From Pythium myriotylum (lineage: Eukaryota > Oomycota > Peronosporomycetes > Pythiales > Pythiaceae), in assembly GCA_023091665.1 (NCBI GenBank), contig JALJCQ010000014.1, positions 1,488,001-1,552,000 on the forward strand: a stretch of 64,000 nt of DNA, given 5' to 3'. The notes under the pieces were generated by a model. It was not told the origin of the DNA, made no database searches, and saw nothing but the letters and a program-made list of their open reading frames with translations. Within the stretch, counting starts at the first letter, position 1, and each line of letters opens with the position of its first letter. Below are positions 18,021 to 32,766 of the stretch, one piece after another. The position numbers and the translations under genes are program-made.

Positions 18021-19232
18021 GTCGAAACCAGACTCCTACGCTCACTCAACAAACCCCGCTTTGACAATACACTTGGACAACTTTCACATTACACCAACAA
18101 CAACACAATACACACATCATCGCCTCCACGCGAACAACTAACCAACAAACCGCCACAACCAGATACACACACGCCACCACACGCCGCACCGGCGCACACG
18201 GATCCCAACAACCCAACACAACGCTCCCCACACTACACCCCCACCGCATGCCATTGCTTTACCCTCTACGCACACATTACCCAGACCCCAGACCCCAGAC
18301 CCCAGATCCATCTGACCATCCATCCCTACGTGGTGATACACAGCTCCTTCCGAATGCGTGTGACCCCGCACTGCTGTCAAACACCCGACCCAAATGCCAT
18401 CCATCCATCCGACGCCGTCCACGACTCGATTGGCCTATACGTCTGCCTACCGATCATGCTTGTCAGCCCGTTATCTCGTCGTACTATCATTCTCTCACGC
18501 ATGATGAGTGCTATCCTCACATCAACGAAACCAAAAGCCAAACTGAACTCGGAACCGCGACCGCGACCGCGACCGCGACCGCGACCGAAACCGATACCGA
18601 AACCGCGACCGAAACCGAAACGAGCATCCCGCTTGCCTTCCGGTTGATGCCACCCCACACAGGTGGGCTGATCCGTCCTTCATCCTTCGCCTCGTGTCGT
18701 CTGTGCGAGCTGAGCGAAGGTGTCTATTGTCCACACAGGATCTCGACTCAACTGCGCGTATGTGTTGGCACGACAGACTCGAACGACTACACCAACCTGA
18801 ACGTGGTCGATGGACTCGTAGTTGGGACCCACCCACTCACCCACCCACGCTGGGTCCGCGGTGAGGGGCTAGAACCAACGAGTGCGAGTGGATTGAAGCC
18901 ACATGCGTGGGAACAAGTGCGGGGGTTGGTGCCGACTCCTGGTTCACCTTGTCAGCTGAACGCACACGCTGGTTAGATGGTGACATGCTCATCAAATGGA
19001 GCCAACATGCGGGCAGCGGTGGAGTGTGGAAAGAAAGACAAGCAAGCACGACGAAGAGCGAGCATTGTCGAGGATAGGATGAGGGTGACGGGAAGGAGGT
19101 GATAGATAATGTGCTGGTGTGTGTGTTTGTGTTTGATTGTGTGGTGATTAGTTGTGTTGTTTTATTGTTTTGGTTGTTGTAGTATGCGGTGTGTTTGTGT
19201 ATGTGAGTGGAGTCGGGCGTGGATCAAAAAGA

Positions 19233-19304
19233 AGCGCGAGACCGGGTTCGAACCAGTGACCCTTCGAGCTGCAATCGAAAGCTCTACCACTGAGCTACCC
19301 GCGC
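19233..19304 (-). tRNA. tRNA-Cys(GCA), unit U8
   Basis: Intact; unit 18022-19305 (1284 bp: five hexamers and three AGACCCC copies). Confidence 0.97.
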
Positions 19305-20509
19305 GTCGAAACCAGACTCCTACGCTCACTCAACAAACCCCGCTTTGACAATACACTTGGACAACTTTCACATTACACCAACAACAACACAATACACACA
19401 TCATCGCCTCCACGCGAACAACTAACCAACAAACCGCCACAACCAGATACACACACGCCACCACACGCCGCACCGGCGCACACGGATCCCAACAACCCAA
19501 CACAACGCTCCCCACACTACACCCCCACCGCATGCCATTGCTTTACCCTCTACGCACACATTACCCAGACCCCAGACCCCAGATCCATCTGACCATCCAT
19601 CCCTACGTGGTGATACACAGCTCCTTCCGAATGCGTGTGACCCCGCACTGCTGTCAAACACCCGACCCAAATGCCATCCATCCATCCGACGCCGTCCACG
19701 ACTCGATTGGCCTATACGTCTGCCTACCGATCATGCTTGTCAGCCCGTTATCTCGTCGTACTATCATTCTCTCACGCATGATGAGTGCTATCCTCACATC
19801 AACGAAACCAAAAGCCAAACTGAACTCGGAACCGCGACCGCGACCGCGACCGCGACCGCGACCGAAACCGATACCGAAACCGCGACCGAAACCGAAACGA
19901 GCATCCCGCTTGCCTTCCGGTTGATGCCACCCCACACAGGTGGGCTGATCCGTCCTTCATCCTTCGCCTCGTGTCGTCTGTGCGAGCTGAGCGAAGGTGT
20001 CTATTGTCCACACAGGATCTCGACTCAACTGCGCGTATGTGTTGGCACGACAGACTCGAACGACTACACCAACCTGAACGTGGTCGATGGACTCGTAGTT
20101 GGGACCCACCCACTCACCCACCCACGCTGGGTCCGCGGTGAGGGGCTAGAACCAACGAGTGCGAGTGGATTGAAGCCACATGCGTGGGAACAAGTGCGGG
20201 GGTTGGTGCCGACTCCTGGTTCACCTTGTCAGCTGAACGCACACGCTGGTTAGATGGTGACATGCTCATCAAATGGAGCCAACATGCGGGCAGCGGTGGA
20301 GTGTGGAAAGAAAGACAAGCAAGCACGACGAAGAGCGAGCATTGTCGAGGATAGGATGAGGGTGACGGGAAGGAGGTGATAGATAATGTGCTGGTGTGTG
20401 TGTTTGTGTTTGATTGTGTGGTGATTAGTTGTGTTGTTTTATTGTTTTGGTTGTTGTAGTATGCGGTGTGTTTGTGTATGTGAGTGGAGTCGGGCGTGGA
20501 TCAAAAAGA

Positions 20510-20581
20510 AGCGCGAGACCGGGTTCGAACCAGTGACCCTTCGAGCTGCAATCGAAAGCTCTACCACTGAGCTACCCGCGC
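20510..20581 (-). tRNA. tRNA-Cys(GCA), unit U9
   Basis: Intact; unit 19306-20582 (1277 bp). Confidence 0.97.
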
Positions 20582-20842
20582 GTCGAAACCAGACTCCTAC
20601 GCTCACTCAACAAACCCCGCTTTGACAATACACTTGGACAACTTTCACATTACACCAACAACAACACAATACACACATCATCGCCTCCACGCGAACAACT
20701 AACCAACAAACCGCCACAACCAGATACACACACGCCACCACACGCCGCACCGGCGCACACGGATCCCAACAACCCAACACAACGCTCCCCACACTACACC
20801 CCCACCGCATGCCATTGCTTTACCCTCTACGCACACATTACC

Positions 20843-20859
20843 CAGACCCCAGACCCCAG
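20843..20859. repeat. AGACCCC 7-bp repeat, example in U10
   Basis: Two copies here. Three copies occur in U5, U8, U18, U26, U27, U28, U33, U34, U36, U37 and U38. The 7-bp change breaks the long open frames crossing it, one sign that those frames are not genes. Confidence 0.9.
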
Positions 20860-21106
20860 ATCCATCTGACCATCCATCCCTACGTGGTGATACACAGCTC
20901 CTTCCGAATGCGTGTGACCCCGCACTGCTGTCAAACACCCGACCCAAATGCCATCCATCCATCCGACGCCGTCCACGACTCGATTGGCCTATACGTCTGC
21001 CTACCGATCATGCTTGTCAGCCCGTTATCTCGTCGTACTATCATTCTCTCACGCATGATGAGTGCTATCCTCACATCAACGAAACCAAAAGCCAAACTGA
21101 ACTCGG

Positions 21107-21169
21107 AACCGCGACCGCGACCGCGACCGCGACCGAAACCGATACCGAAACCGCGACCGAAACCGAAAC
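21107..21169. repeat. Hexamer tract, short form (example in U10)
   Basis: Four CGACCG copies, then AAACCG/ATACCG and two CCGAAA-type copies. This form dominates U10-U38. Confidence 0.95.
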
Positions 21170-21372
21170 GAGCATCCCGCTTGCCTTCCGGTTGATGCCA
21201 CCCCACACAGGTGGGCTGATCCGTCCTTCATCCTTCGCCTCGTGTCGTCTGTGCGAGCTGAGCGAAGGTGTCTATTGTCCACACAGGATCTCGACTCAAC
21301 TGCGCGTATGTGTTGGCACGACAGACTCGAACGACTACACCAACCTGAACGTGGTCGATGGACTCGTAGTTG

Positions 21373-21405
21373 GGACCCACCCACTCACCCACCCACGCTG
21401 GGTCC
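21373..21405. other. Conserved hairpin in the unit (example in U10)
   Basis: GGACCCA pairs perfectly with TGGGTCC over a 19-nt CCCA-rich loop. It is present in every unit about 380-410 nt downstream (3') of the tRNA. No function is assigned. Confidence 0.4.
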
Positions 21406-21660
21406 GCGGTGAGGGGCTAGAACCAACGAGTGCGAGTGGATTGAAGCCACATGCGTGGGAACAAGTGCGGGGGTTGGTGCCGACTCCTGGTTCACCTTGT
21501 CAGCTGAACGCACACGCTGGTTAGATGGTGACATGCTCATCAAATGGAGCCAACATGCGGGCAGCGGTGGAGTGTGGAAAGAAAGACAAGCAAGCACGAC
21601 GAAGAGCGAGCATTGTCGAGGATAGGATGAGGGTGACGGGAAGGAGGTGATAGATAATGT

Positions 21661-21740
21661 GCTGGTGTGTGTGTTTGTGTTTGATTGTGTGGTGATTAGT
21701 TGTGTTGTTTTATTGTTTTGGTTGTTGTAGTATGCGGTGT
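21661..21740. repeat. GT-rich stretch 3' of the tRNA (example in U10)
   Basis: GTGT/TTGTTTT-rich on the + strand, lying downstream of the tRNA terminator. Present in every unit; otherwise featureless. Confidence 0.7.
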
Positions 21741-21780
21741 GTTTGTGTATGTGAGTGGAGTCGGGCGTGGATCAAAAAGA

Positions 21781-21852
21781 AGCGCGAGACCGGGTTCGAA
21801 CCAGTGACCCTTCGAGCTGCAATCGAAAGCTCTACCACTGAGCTACCCGCGC
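21781..21852 (-). tRNA. tRNA-Cys(GCA), unit U10
   Basis: Intact; unit 20583-21853, the 1271-bp basic form. Confidence 0.97.
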
Positions 21853-23051
21853 GTCGAAACCAGACTCCTACGCTCACTCAACAAACCCCGCTTTGACAAT
21901 ACACTTGGACAACTTTCACATTACACCAACAACAACACAATACACACATCATCGCCTCCACGCGAACAACTAACCAACAAACCGCCACAACCAGATACAC
22001 ACACGCCACCACACGCCGCACCGGCGCACACGGATCCCAACAACCCAGCACAACGCTCCCCACACTACACCCCCACCGCATGCCATTGCTTTACCCTCTA
22101 CGCACACATTACCCAGACCCCAGACCCCAGATCCATCTGACCATCCATCCCTACGTGGTGATACACAGCTCCTTCCGAATGCGTGTGACCCCGCACTGCT
22201 GTCAAACACCCGACCCAAATGCCATCCATCCATCCGACGCCGTCCACGACTCGATTGGCCTATACGTCTGCCTACCGATCATGCTTGTCAGCCCGTTATC
22301 TCGTCGTACTATCATTCTCTCACGCATGATGAGTGCTATCCTCACATCAACGAAACCAAAAGCCAAACTGAACTCGGAACCGCGACCGCGACCGCGACCG
22401 CGACCGAAACCGATACCGAAACCGCGACCGAAACCGAAACGAGCATCCCGCTTGCCTTCCGGTTGATGCCACCCCACACAGGTGGGCTGATCCGTCCTTC
22501 ATCCTTCGCCTCGTGTCGTCTGTGCGAGCTGAGCGAAGGTGTCTATTGTCCACACAGGATCTCGACTCAACTGCGCGTATGTGTTGGCACGACAGACTCG
22601 AACGACTACACCAACCTGAACGTGGTCGATGGACTCGTAGTTGGGACCCACCCACTCACCCACCCACGCTGGGTCCGCGGTGAGGGGCTAGAACCAACGA
22701 GTGCGAGTGGATTGAAGCCACATGCGTGGGAACAAGTGCGGGGGTTGGTGCCGACTCCTGGTTCACCTTGTCAGCTGAACGCACACGCTGGTTAGATGGT
22801 GACATGCTCATCAAATGGAGCCAACATGCGGGCAGCGGTGGAGTGTGGAAAGAAAGACAAGCAAGCACGACGAAGAGCGAGCATTGTCGAGGATAGGATG
22901 AGGGTGACGGGAAGGAGGTGATAGATAATGTGCTGGTGTGTGTGTTTGTGTTTGATTGTGTGGTGATTAGTTGTGTTGTTTTATTGTTTTGGTTGTTGTA
23001 GTATGCGGTGTGTTTGTGTATGTGAGTGGAGTCGGGCGTGGATCAAAAAGA

Positions 23052-23123
23052 AGCGCGAGACCGGGTTCGAACCAGTGACCCTTCGAGCTGCAATCGAAAG
23101 CTCTACCACTGAGCTACCCGCGC
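23052..23123 (-). tRNA. tRNA-Cys(GCA), unit U11
   Basis: Intact; unit 21854-23124. Carries the CCCAGCACAAC allele (G near 22048), as do U12, U19, U26, U27, U28, U34 and U37. Element B4 abuts its 5' side. Confidence 0.97.
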
Positions 23124-23124
23124 G

Positions 23125-23918
23125 TAACTTCGCAATTTGCTCGCTACCCCTCAAGTGACCAAGTCCAGAAGTGTCCAGTCCAAGCACCCAGCCCAGCTGC
23201 CAGCCCATCACCCCCGACCCTCTCCACACCCAGTCGCCATGACCAAGGGTGCTGCGAGAGCCAAGACCAAGCGCAAGAAGCTTGGCATCGGGACGCTGCC
23301 GCCACCGCGCCGACCAGTCGGCATCCCATGCGTGCTTCCTTCGGCTTCATCGGGAGAGCCGACATTCACCACATGGAGAGCGCGCGCCAGAGCTCGGCCA
23401 CCCGGTCGACTCTAATATCAACCCACCGCTGATCAACCCACGCTGTGACCAACACTCACGGCACCCAGCCACCAACCTTCACTCACGAGACCGTTGGGTA
23501 ACCAACACTCACCGACACCAACCTCAACCCAACCAGCACTCACCGACACCAACCTCAACCCAACCAGCACTCACCGACACCAACCTCAACCCAACCAGCA
23601 TTCAAGCAACCCAGCATCAACCCAACCGGCATTCAGCCAACCCAGCTTCAACCCAACCAACACTCAACTCACCCAGCATCAACATACCAGCAAACCAGCA
23701 AATGAAGGTCAAGTTAACCCAGTACCCAGCTTCAACGACAACAGAACAACAACCTCAACAACCCAACGAACCATGACGCAAGGATTCATCCTCTCAGCAC
23801 AAACCGACCAGCCAACCACGAGACTCAACCGAACCTTAGCAACATAGAACCCGCACGGGATTAGCGAGCAGTTAGAAGTCAGTCGTAAATGCTAGTGCAG
23901 CAATACAGACGCCTTGAA
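23125..23918 (+). mobile_element. Element B4
   Basis: 794 bp, 5' junction GCGCG/TAACTTCGC, three 31-bp repeats, right target copy 23919-23935. Has CGCTGTGACC where most copies read CGCCGTGACC. Confidence 0.85.
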
Positions 23919-25133
23919 ACTGAGCTACCCGCGCGTCGAAACCAGACTCCTACGCTCACTCAACAAACCCCGCTTTGACAATACACTTGGACAACTTTCA
24001 CATTACACCAACAACAACACAATACACACATCATCGCCTCCACGCGAACAACTAACCAACAAACCGCCACAACCAGATACACACACGCCACCACACGCCG
24101 CACCGGCGCACACGGATCCCAACAACCCAGCACAACGCTCCCCACACTACACCCCCACCGCATGCCATTGCTTTACCCTCTACGCACACATTACCCAGAC
24201 CCCAGACCCCAGATCCATCTGACCATCCATCCCTACGTGGTGATACACAGCTCCTTCCGAATGCGTGTGACCCCGCACTGCTGTCAAACACCCGACCCAA
24301 ATGCCATCCATCCATCCGACGCCGTCCACGACTCGATTGGCCTATACGTCTGCCTACCGATCATGCTTGTCAGCCCGTTATCTCGTCGTACTATCATTCT
24401 CTCACGCATGATGAGTGCTATCCTCACATCAACGAAACCAAAAGCCAAACTGAACTCGGAACCGCGACCGCGACCGCGACCGCGACCGAAACCGATACCG
24501 AAACCGCGACCGAAACCGAAACGAGCATCCCGCTTGCCTTCCGGTTGATGCCACCCCACACAGGTGGGCTGATCCGTCCTTCATCCTTCGCCTCGTGTCG
24601 TCTGTGCGAGCTGAGCGAAGGTGTCTATTGTCCACACAGGATCTCGACTCAACTGCGCGTATGTGTTGGCACGACAGACTCGAACGACTACACCAACCTG
24701 AACGTGGTCGATGGACTCGTAGTTGGGACCCACCCACTCACCCACCCACGCTGGGTCCGCGGTGAGGGGCTAGAACCAACGAGTGCGAGTGGATTGAAGC
24801 CACATGCGTGGGAACAAGTGCGGGGGTTGGTGCCGACTCCTGGTTCACCTTGTCAGCTGAACGCACACGCTGGTTAGATGGTGACATGCTCATCAAATGG
24901 AGCCAACATGCGGGCAGCGGTGGAGTGTGGAAAGAAAGACAAGCAAGCACGACGAAGAGCGAGCATTGTCGAGGATAGGATGAGGGTGACGGGAAGGAGG
25001 TGATAGATAATGTGCTGGTGTGTGTGTTTGTGTTTGATTGTGTGGTGATTAGTTGTGTTGTTTTATTGTTTTGGTTGTTGTAGTATGCGGTGTGTTTGTG
25101 TATGTGAGTGGAGTCGGGCGTGGATCAAAAAGA

Positions 25134-25205
25134 AGCGCGAGACCGGGTTCGAACCAGTGACCCTTCGAGCTGCAATCGAAAGCTCTACCACTGAGCTACC
25201 CGCGC
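25134..25205 (-). tRNA. tRNA-Cys(GCA), unit U12
   Basis: Intact; unit 23936-25206 (1271 bp), G allele near 24130. Confidence 0.97.
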
Positions 25206-26404
25206 GTCGAAACCAGACTCCTACGCTCACTCAACAAACCCCGCTTTGACAATACACTTGGACAACTTTCACATTACACCAACAACAACACAATACACAC
25301 ATCATCGCCTCCACGCGAACAACTAACCAACAAACCGCCACAACCAGATACACACACGCCACCACACGCCGCACCGGCGCACACGGATCCCAACAACCCA
25401 ACACAACGCTCCCCACACTACACCCCCACCGCATGCCATTGCTTTACCCTCTACGCACACATTACCCAGACCCCAGACCCCAGATCCATCTGACCATCCA
25501 TCCCTACGTGGTGATACACAGCTCCTTCCGAATGCGTGTGACCCCGCACTGCTGTCAAACACCCGACCCAAATGCCATCCATCCATCCGACGCCGTCCAC
25601 GACTCGATTGGCCTATACGTCTGCCTACCGATCATGCTTGTCAGCCCGTTATCTCGTCGTACTATCATTCTCTCACGCATGATGAGTGCTATCCTCACAT
25701 CAACGAAACCAAAAGCCAAACTGAACTCGGAACCGCGACCGCGACCGCGACCGCGACCGAAACCGATACCGAAACCGCGACCGAAACCGAAACGAGCATC
25801 CCGCTTGCCTTCCGGTTGATGCCACCCCACACAGGTGGGCTGATCCGTCCTTCATCCTTCGCCTCGTGTCGTCTGTGCGAGCTGAGCGAAGGTGTCTATT
25901 GTCCACACAGGATCTCGACTCAACTGCGCGTATGTGTTGGCACGACAGACTCGAACGACTACACCAACCTGAACGTGGTCGATGGACTCGTAGTTGGGAC
26001 CCACCCACTCACCCACCCACGCTGGGTCCGCGGTGAGGGGCTAGAACCAACGAGTGCGAGTGGATTGAAGCCACATGCGTGGGAACAAGTGCGGGGGTTG
26101 GTGCCGACTCCTGGTTCACCTTGTCAGCTGAACGCACACGCTGGTTAGATGGTGACATGCTCATCAAATGGAGCCAACATGCGGGCAGCGGTGGAGTGTG
26201 GAAAGAAAGACAAGCAAGCACGACGAAGAGCGAGCATTGTCGAGGATAGGATGAGGGTGACGGGAAGGAGGTGATAGATAATGTGCTGGTGTGTGTGTTT
26301 GTGTTTGATTGTGTGGTGATTAGTTGTGTTGTTTTATTGTTTTGGTTGTTGTAGTATGCGGTGTGTTTGTGTATGTGAGTGGAGTCGGGCGTGGATCAAA
26401 AAGA

Positions 26405-26476
26405 AGCGCGAGACCGGGTTCGAACCAGTGACCCTTCGAGCTGCAATCGAAAGCTCTACCACTGAGCTACCCGCGC
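26405..26476 (-). tRNA. tRNA-Cys(GCA), unit U13
   Basis: Intact; unit 25207-26477 (1271 bp). Confidence 0.97.
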
Positions 26477-27675
26477 GTCGAAACCAGACTCCTACGCTCA
26501 CTCAACAAACCCCGCTTTGACAATACACTTGGACAACTTTCACATTACACCAACAACAACACAATACACACATCATCGCCTCCACGCGAACAACTAACCA
26601 ACAAACCGCCACAACCAGATACACACACGCCACCACACGCCGCACCGGCGCACACGGATCCCAACAACCCAACACAACGCTCCCCACACTACACCCCCAC
26701 CGCATGCCATTGCTTTACCCTCTACGCACACATTACCCAGACCCCAGACCCCAGATCCATCTGACCATCCATCCCTACGTGGTGATACACAGCTCCTTCC
26801 GAATGCGTGTGACCCCGCACTGCTGTCAAACACCCGACCCAAATGCCATCCATCCATCCGACGCCGTCCACGACTCGATTGGCCTATACGTCTGCCTACC
26901 GATCATGCTTGTCAGCCCGTTATCTCGTCGTACTATCATTCTCTCACGCATGATGAGTGCTATCCTCACATCAACGAAACCAAAAGCCAAACTGAACTCG
27001 GAACCGCGACCGCGACCGCGACCGCGACCGAAACCGATACCGAAACCGCGACCGAAACCGAAACGAGCATCCCGCTTGCCTTCCGGTTGATGCCACCCCA
27101 CACAGGTGGGCTGATCCGTCCTTCATCCTTCGCCTCGTGTCGTCTGTGCGAGCTGAGCGAAGGTGTCTATTGTCCACACAGGATCTCGACTCAACTGCGC
27201 GTATGTGTTGGCACGACAGACTCGAACGACTACACCAACCTGAACGTGGTCGATGGACTCGTAGTTGGGACCCACCCACTCACCCACCCACGCTGGGTCC
27301 GCGGTGAGGGGCTAGAACCAACGAGTGCGAGTGGATTGAAGCCACATGCGTGGGAACAAGTGCGGGGGTTGGTGCCGACTCCTGGTTCACCTTGTCAGCT
27401 GAACGCACACGCTGGTTAGATGGTGACATGCTCATCAAATGGAGCCAACATGCGGGCAGCGGTGGAGTGTGGAAAGAAAGACAAGCAAGCACGACGAAGA
27501 GCGAGCATTGTCGAGGATAGGATGAGGGTGACGGGAAGGAGGTGATAGATAATGTGCTGGTGTGTGTGTTTGTGTTTGATTGTGTGGTGATTAGTTGTGT
27601 TGTTTTATTGTTTTGGTTGTTGTAGTATGCGGTGTGTTTGTGTATGTGAGTGGAGTCGGGCGTGGATCAAAAAGA

Positions 27676-27747
27676 AGCGCGAGACCGGGTTCGAACCAGT
27701 GACCCTTCGAGCTGCAATCGAAAGCTCTACCACTGAGCTACCCGCGC
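27676..27747 (-). tRNA. tRNA-Cys(GCA), unit U14
   Basis: Intact; unit 26478-27748 (1271 bp). Confidence 0.97.
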
Positions 27748-28946
27748 GTCGAAACCAGACTCCTACGCTCACTCAACAAACCCCGCTTTGACAATACACT
27801 TGGACAACTTTCACATTACACCAACAACAACACAATACACACATCATCGCCTCCACGCGAACAACTAACCAACAAACCGCCACAACCAGATACACACACG
27901 CCACCACACGCCGCACCGGCGCACACGGATCCCAACAACCCAACACAACGCTCCCCACACTACACCCCCACCGCATGCCATTGCTTTACCCTCTACGCAC
28001 ACATTACCCAGACCCCAGACCCCAGATCCATCTGACCATCCATCCCTACGTGGTGATACACAGCTCCTTCCGAATGCGTGTGACCCCGCACTGCTGTCAA
28101 ACACCCGACCCAAATGCCATCCATCCATCCGACGCCGTCCACGACTCGATTGGCCTATACGTCTGCCTACCGATCATGCTTGTCAGCCCGTTATCTCGTC
28201 GTACTATCATTCTCTCACGCATGATGAGTGCTATCCTCACATCAACGAAACCAAAAGCCAAACTGAACTCGGAACCGCGACCGCGACCGCGACCGCGACC
28301 GAAACCGATACCGAAACCGCGACCGAAACCGAAACGAGCATCCCGCTTGCCTTCCGGTTGATGCCACCCCACACAGGTGGGCTGATCCGTCCTTCATCCT
28401 TCGCCTCGTGTCGTCTGTGCGAGCTGAGCGAAGGTGTCTATTGTCCACACAGGATCTCGACTCAACTGCGCGTATGTGTTGGCACGACAGACTCGAACGA
28501 CTACACCAACCTGAACGTGGTCGATGGACTCGTAGTTGGGACCCACCCACTCACCCACCCACGCTGGGTCCGCGGTGAGGGGCTAGAACCAACGAGTGCG
28601 AGTGGATTGAAGCCACATGCGTGGGAACAAGTGCGGGGGTTGGTGCCGACTCCTGGTTCACCTTGTCAGCTGAACGCACACGCTGGTTAGATGGTGACAT
28701 GCTCATCAAATGGAGCCAACATGCGGGCAGCGGTGGAGTGTGGAAAGAAAGACAAGCAAGCACGACGAAGAGCGAGCATTGTCGAGGATAGGATGAGGGT
28801 GACGGGAAGGAGGTGATAGATAATGTGCTGGTGTGTGTGTTTGTGTTTGATTGTGTGGTGATTAGTTGTGTTGTTTTATTGTTTTGGTTGTTGTAGTATG
28901 CGGTGTGTTTGTGTATGTGAGTGGAGTCGGGCGTGGATCAAAAAGA

Positions 28947-29018
28947 AGCGCGAGACCGGGTTCGAACCAGTGACCCTTCGAGCTGCAATCGAAAGCTCTA
29001 CCACTGAGCTACCCGCGC
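28947..29018 (-). tRNA. tRNA-Cys(GCA), unit U15
   Basis: Intact; unit 27749-29019 (1271 bp). Confidence 0.97.
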
Positions 29019-30217
29019 GTCGAAACCAGACTCCTACGCTCACTCAACAAACCCCGCTTTGACAATACACTTGGACAACTTTCACATTACACCAACAACA
29101 ACACAATACACACATCATCGCCTCCACGCGAACAACTAACCAACAAACCGCCACAACCAGATACACACACGCCACCACACGCCGCACCGGCGCACACGGA
29201 TCCCAACAACCCAACACAACGCTCCCCACACTACACCCCCACCGCATGCCATTGCTTTACCCTCTACGCACACATTACCCAGACCCCAGACCCCAGATCC
29301 ATCTGACCATCCATCCCTACGTGGTGATACACAGCTCCTTCCGAATGCGTGTGACCCCGCACTGCTGTCAAACACCCGACCCAAATGCCATCCATCCATC
29401 CGACGCCGTCCACGACTCGATTGGCCTATACGTCTGCCTACCGATCATGCTTGTCAGCCCGTTATCTCGTCGTACTATCATTCTCTCACGCATGATGAGT
29501 GCTATCCTCACATCAACGAAACCAAAAGCCAAACTGAACTCGGAACCGCGACCGCGACCGCGACCGCGACCGAAACCGATACCGAAACCGCGACCGAAAC
29601 CGAAACGAGCATCCCGCTTGCCTTCCGGTTGATGCCACCCCACACAGGTGGGCTGATCCGTCCTTCATCCTTCGCCTCGTGTCGTCTGTGCGAGCTGAGC
29701 GAAGGTGTCTATTGTCCACACAGGATCTCGACTCAACTGCGCGTATGTGTTGGCACGACAGACTCGAACGACTACACCAACCTGAACGTGGTCGATGGAC
29801 TCGTAGTTGGGACCCACCCACTCACCCACCCACGCTGGGTCCGCGGTGAGGGGCTAGAACCAACGAGTGCGAGTGGATTGAAGCCACATGCGTGGGAACA
29901 AGTGCGGGGGTTGGTGCCGACTCCTGGTTCACCTTGTCAGCTGAACGCACACGCTGGTTAGATGGTGACATGCTCATCAAATGGAGCCAACATGCGGGCA
30001 GCGGTGGAGTGTGGAAAGAAAGACAAGCAAGCACGACGAAGAGCGAGCATTGTCGAGGATAGGATGAGGGTGACGGGAAGGAGGTGATAGATAATGTGCT
30101 GGTGTGTGTGTTTGTGTTTGATTGTGTGGTGATTAGTTGTGTTGTTTTATTGTTTTGGTTGTTGTAGTATGCGGTGTGTTTGTGTATGTGAGTGGAGTCG
30201 GGCGTGGATCAAAAAGA

Positions 30218-30289
30218 AGCGCGAGACCGGGTTCGAACCAGTGACCCTTCGAGCTGCAATCGAAAGCTCTACCACTGAGCTACCCGCGC
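30218..30289 (-). tRNA. tRNA-Cys(GCA), unit U16
   Basis: Intact; unit 29020-30290 (1271 bp). Confidence 0.97.
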
Positions 30290-31488
30290 GTCGAAACCAG
30301 ACTCCTACGCTCACTCAACAAACCCCGCTTTGACAATACACTTGGACAACTTTCACATTACACCAACAACAACACAATACACACATCATCGCCTCCACGC
30401 GAACAACTAACCAACAAACCGCCACAACCAGATACACACACGCCACCACACGCCGCACCGGCGCACACGGATCCCAACAACCCAACACAACGCTCCCCAC
30501 ACTACACCCCCACCGCATGCCATTGCTTTACCCTCTACGCACACATTACCCAGACCCCAGACCCCAGATCCATCTGACCATCCATCCCTACGTGGTGATA
30601 CACAGCTCCTTCCGAATGCGTGTGACCCCGCACTGCTGTCAAACACCCGACCCAAATGCCATCCATCCATCCGACGCCGTCCACGACTCGATTGGCCTAT
30701 ACGTCTGCCTACCGATCATGCTTGTCAGCCCGTTATCTCGTCGTACTATCATTCTCTCACGCATGATGAGTGCTATCCTCACATCAACGAAACCAAAAGC
30801 CAAACTGAACTCGGAACCGCGACCGCGACCGCGACCGCGACCGAAACCGATACCGAAACCGCGACCGAAACCGAAACGAGCATCCCGCTTGCCTTCCGGT
30901 TGATGCCACCCCACACAGGTGGGCTGATCCGTCCTTCATCCTTCGCCTCGTGTCGTCTGTGCGAGCTGAGCGAAGGTGTCTATTGTCCACACAGGATCTC
31001 GACTCAACTGCGCGTATGTGTTGGCACGACAGACTCGAACGACTACACCAACCTGAACGTGGTCGATGGACTCGTAGTTGGGACCCACCCACTCACCCAC
31101 CCACGCTGGGTCCGCGGTGAGGGGCTAGAACCAACGAGTGCGAGTGGATTGAAGCCACATGCGTGGGAACAAGTGCGGGGGTTGGTGCCGACTCCTGGTT
31201 CACCTTGTCAGCTGAACGCACACGCTGGTTAGATGGTGACATGCTCATCAAATGGAGCCAACATGCGGGCAGCGGTGGAGTGTGGAAAGAAAGACAAGCA
31301 AGCACGACGAAGAGCGAGCATTGTCGAGGATAGGATGAGGGTGACGGGAAGGAGGTGATAGATAATGTGCTGGTGTGTGTGTTTGTGTTTGATTGTGTGG
31401 TGATTAGTTGTGTTGTTTTATTGTTTTGGTTGTTGTAGTATGCGGTGTGTTTGTGTATGTGAGTGGAGTCGGGCGTGGATCAAAAAGA

Positions 31489-31560
31489 AGCGCGAGACCG
31501 GGTTCGAACCAGTGACCCTTCGAGCTGCAATCGAAAGCTCTACCACTGAGCTACCCGCGC
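31489..31560 (-). tRNA. tRNA-Cys(GCA), unit U17
   Basis: Intact; unit 30291-31561 (1271 bp). Confidence 0.97.
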
Positions 31561-32766
31561 GTCGAAACCAGACTCCTACGCTCACTCAACAAACCCCGCT
31601 TTGACAATACACTTGGACAACTTTCACATTACACCAACAACAACACAATACACACATCATCGCCTCCACGCGAACAACTAACCAACAAACCGCCACAACC
31701 AGATACACACACGCCACCACACGCCGCACCGGCGCACACGGATCCCAACAACCCAACACAACGCTCCCCACACTACACCCCCACCGCATGCCATTGCTTT
31801 ACCCTCTACGCACACATTACCCAGACCCCAGACCCCAGACCCCAGATCCATCTGACCATCCATCCCTACGTGGTGATACACAGCTCCTTCCGAATGCGTG
31901 TGACCCCGCACTGCTGTCAAACACCCGACCCAAATGCCATCCATCCATCCGACGCCGTCCACGACTCGATTGGCCTATACGTCTGCCTACCGATCATGCT
32001 TGTCAGCCCGTTATCTCGTCGTACTATCATTCTCTCACGCATGATGAGTGCTATCCTCACATCAACGAAACCAAAAGCCAAACTGAACTCGGAACCGCGA
32101 CCGCGACCGCGACCGCGACCGAAACCGATACCGAAACCGCGACCGAAACCGAAACGAGCATCCCGCTTGCCTTCCGGTTGATGCCACCCCACACAGGTGG
32201 GCTGATCCGTCCTTCATCCTTCGCCTCGTGTCGTCTGTGCGAGCTGAGCGAAGGTGTCTATTGTCCACACAGGATCTCGACTCAACTGCGCGTATGTGTT
32301 GGCACGACAGACTCGAACGACTACACCAACCTGAACGTGGTCGATGGACTCGTAGTTGGGACCCACCCACTCACCCACCCACGCTGGGTCCGCGGTGAGG
32401 GGCTAGAACCAACGAGTGCGAGTGGATTGAAGCCACATGCGTGGGAACAAGTGCGGGGGTTGGTGCCGACTCCTGGTTCACCTTGTCAGCTGAACGCACA
32501 CGCTGGTTAGATGGTGACATGCTCATCAAATGGAGCCAACATGCGGGCAGCGGTGGAGTGTGGAAAGAAAGACAAGCAAGCACGACGAAGAGCGAGCATT
32601 GTCGAGGATAGGATGAGGGTGACGGGAAGGAGGTGATAGATAATGTGCTGGTGTGTGTGTTTGTGTTTGATTGTGTGGTGATTAGTTGTGTTGTTTTATT
32701 GTTTTGGTTGTTGTAGTATGCGGTGTGTTTGTGTATGTGAGTGGAGTCGGGCGTGGATCAAAAAGA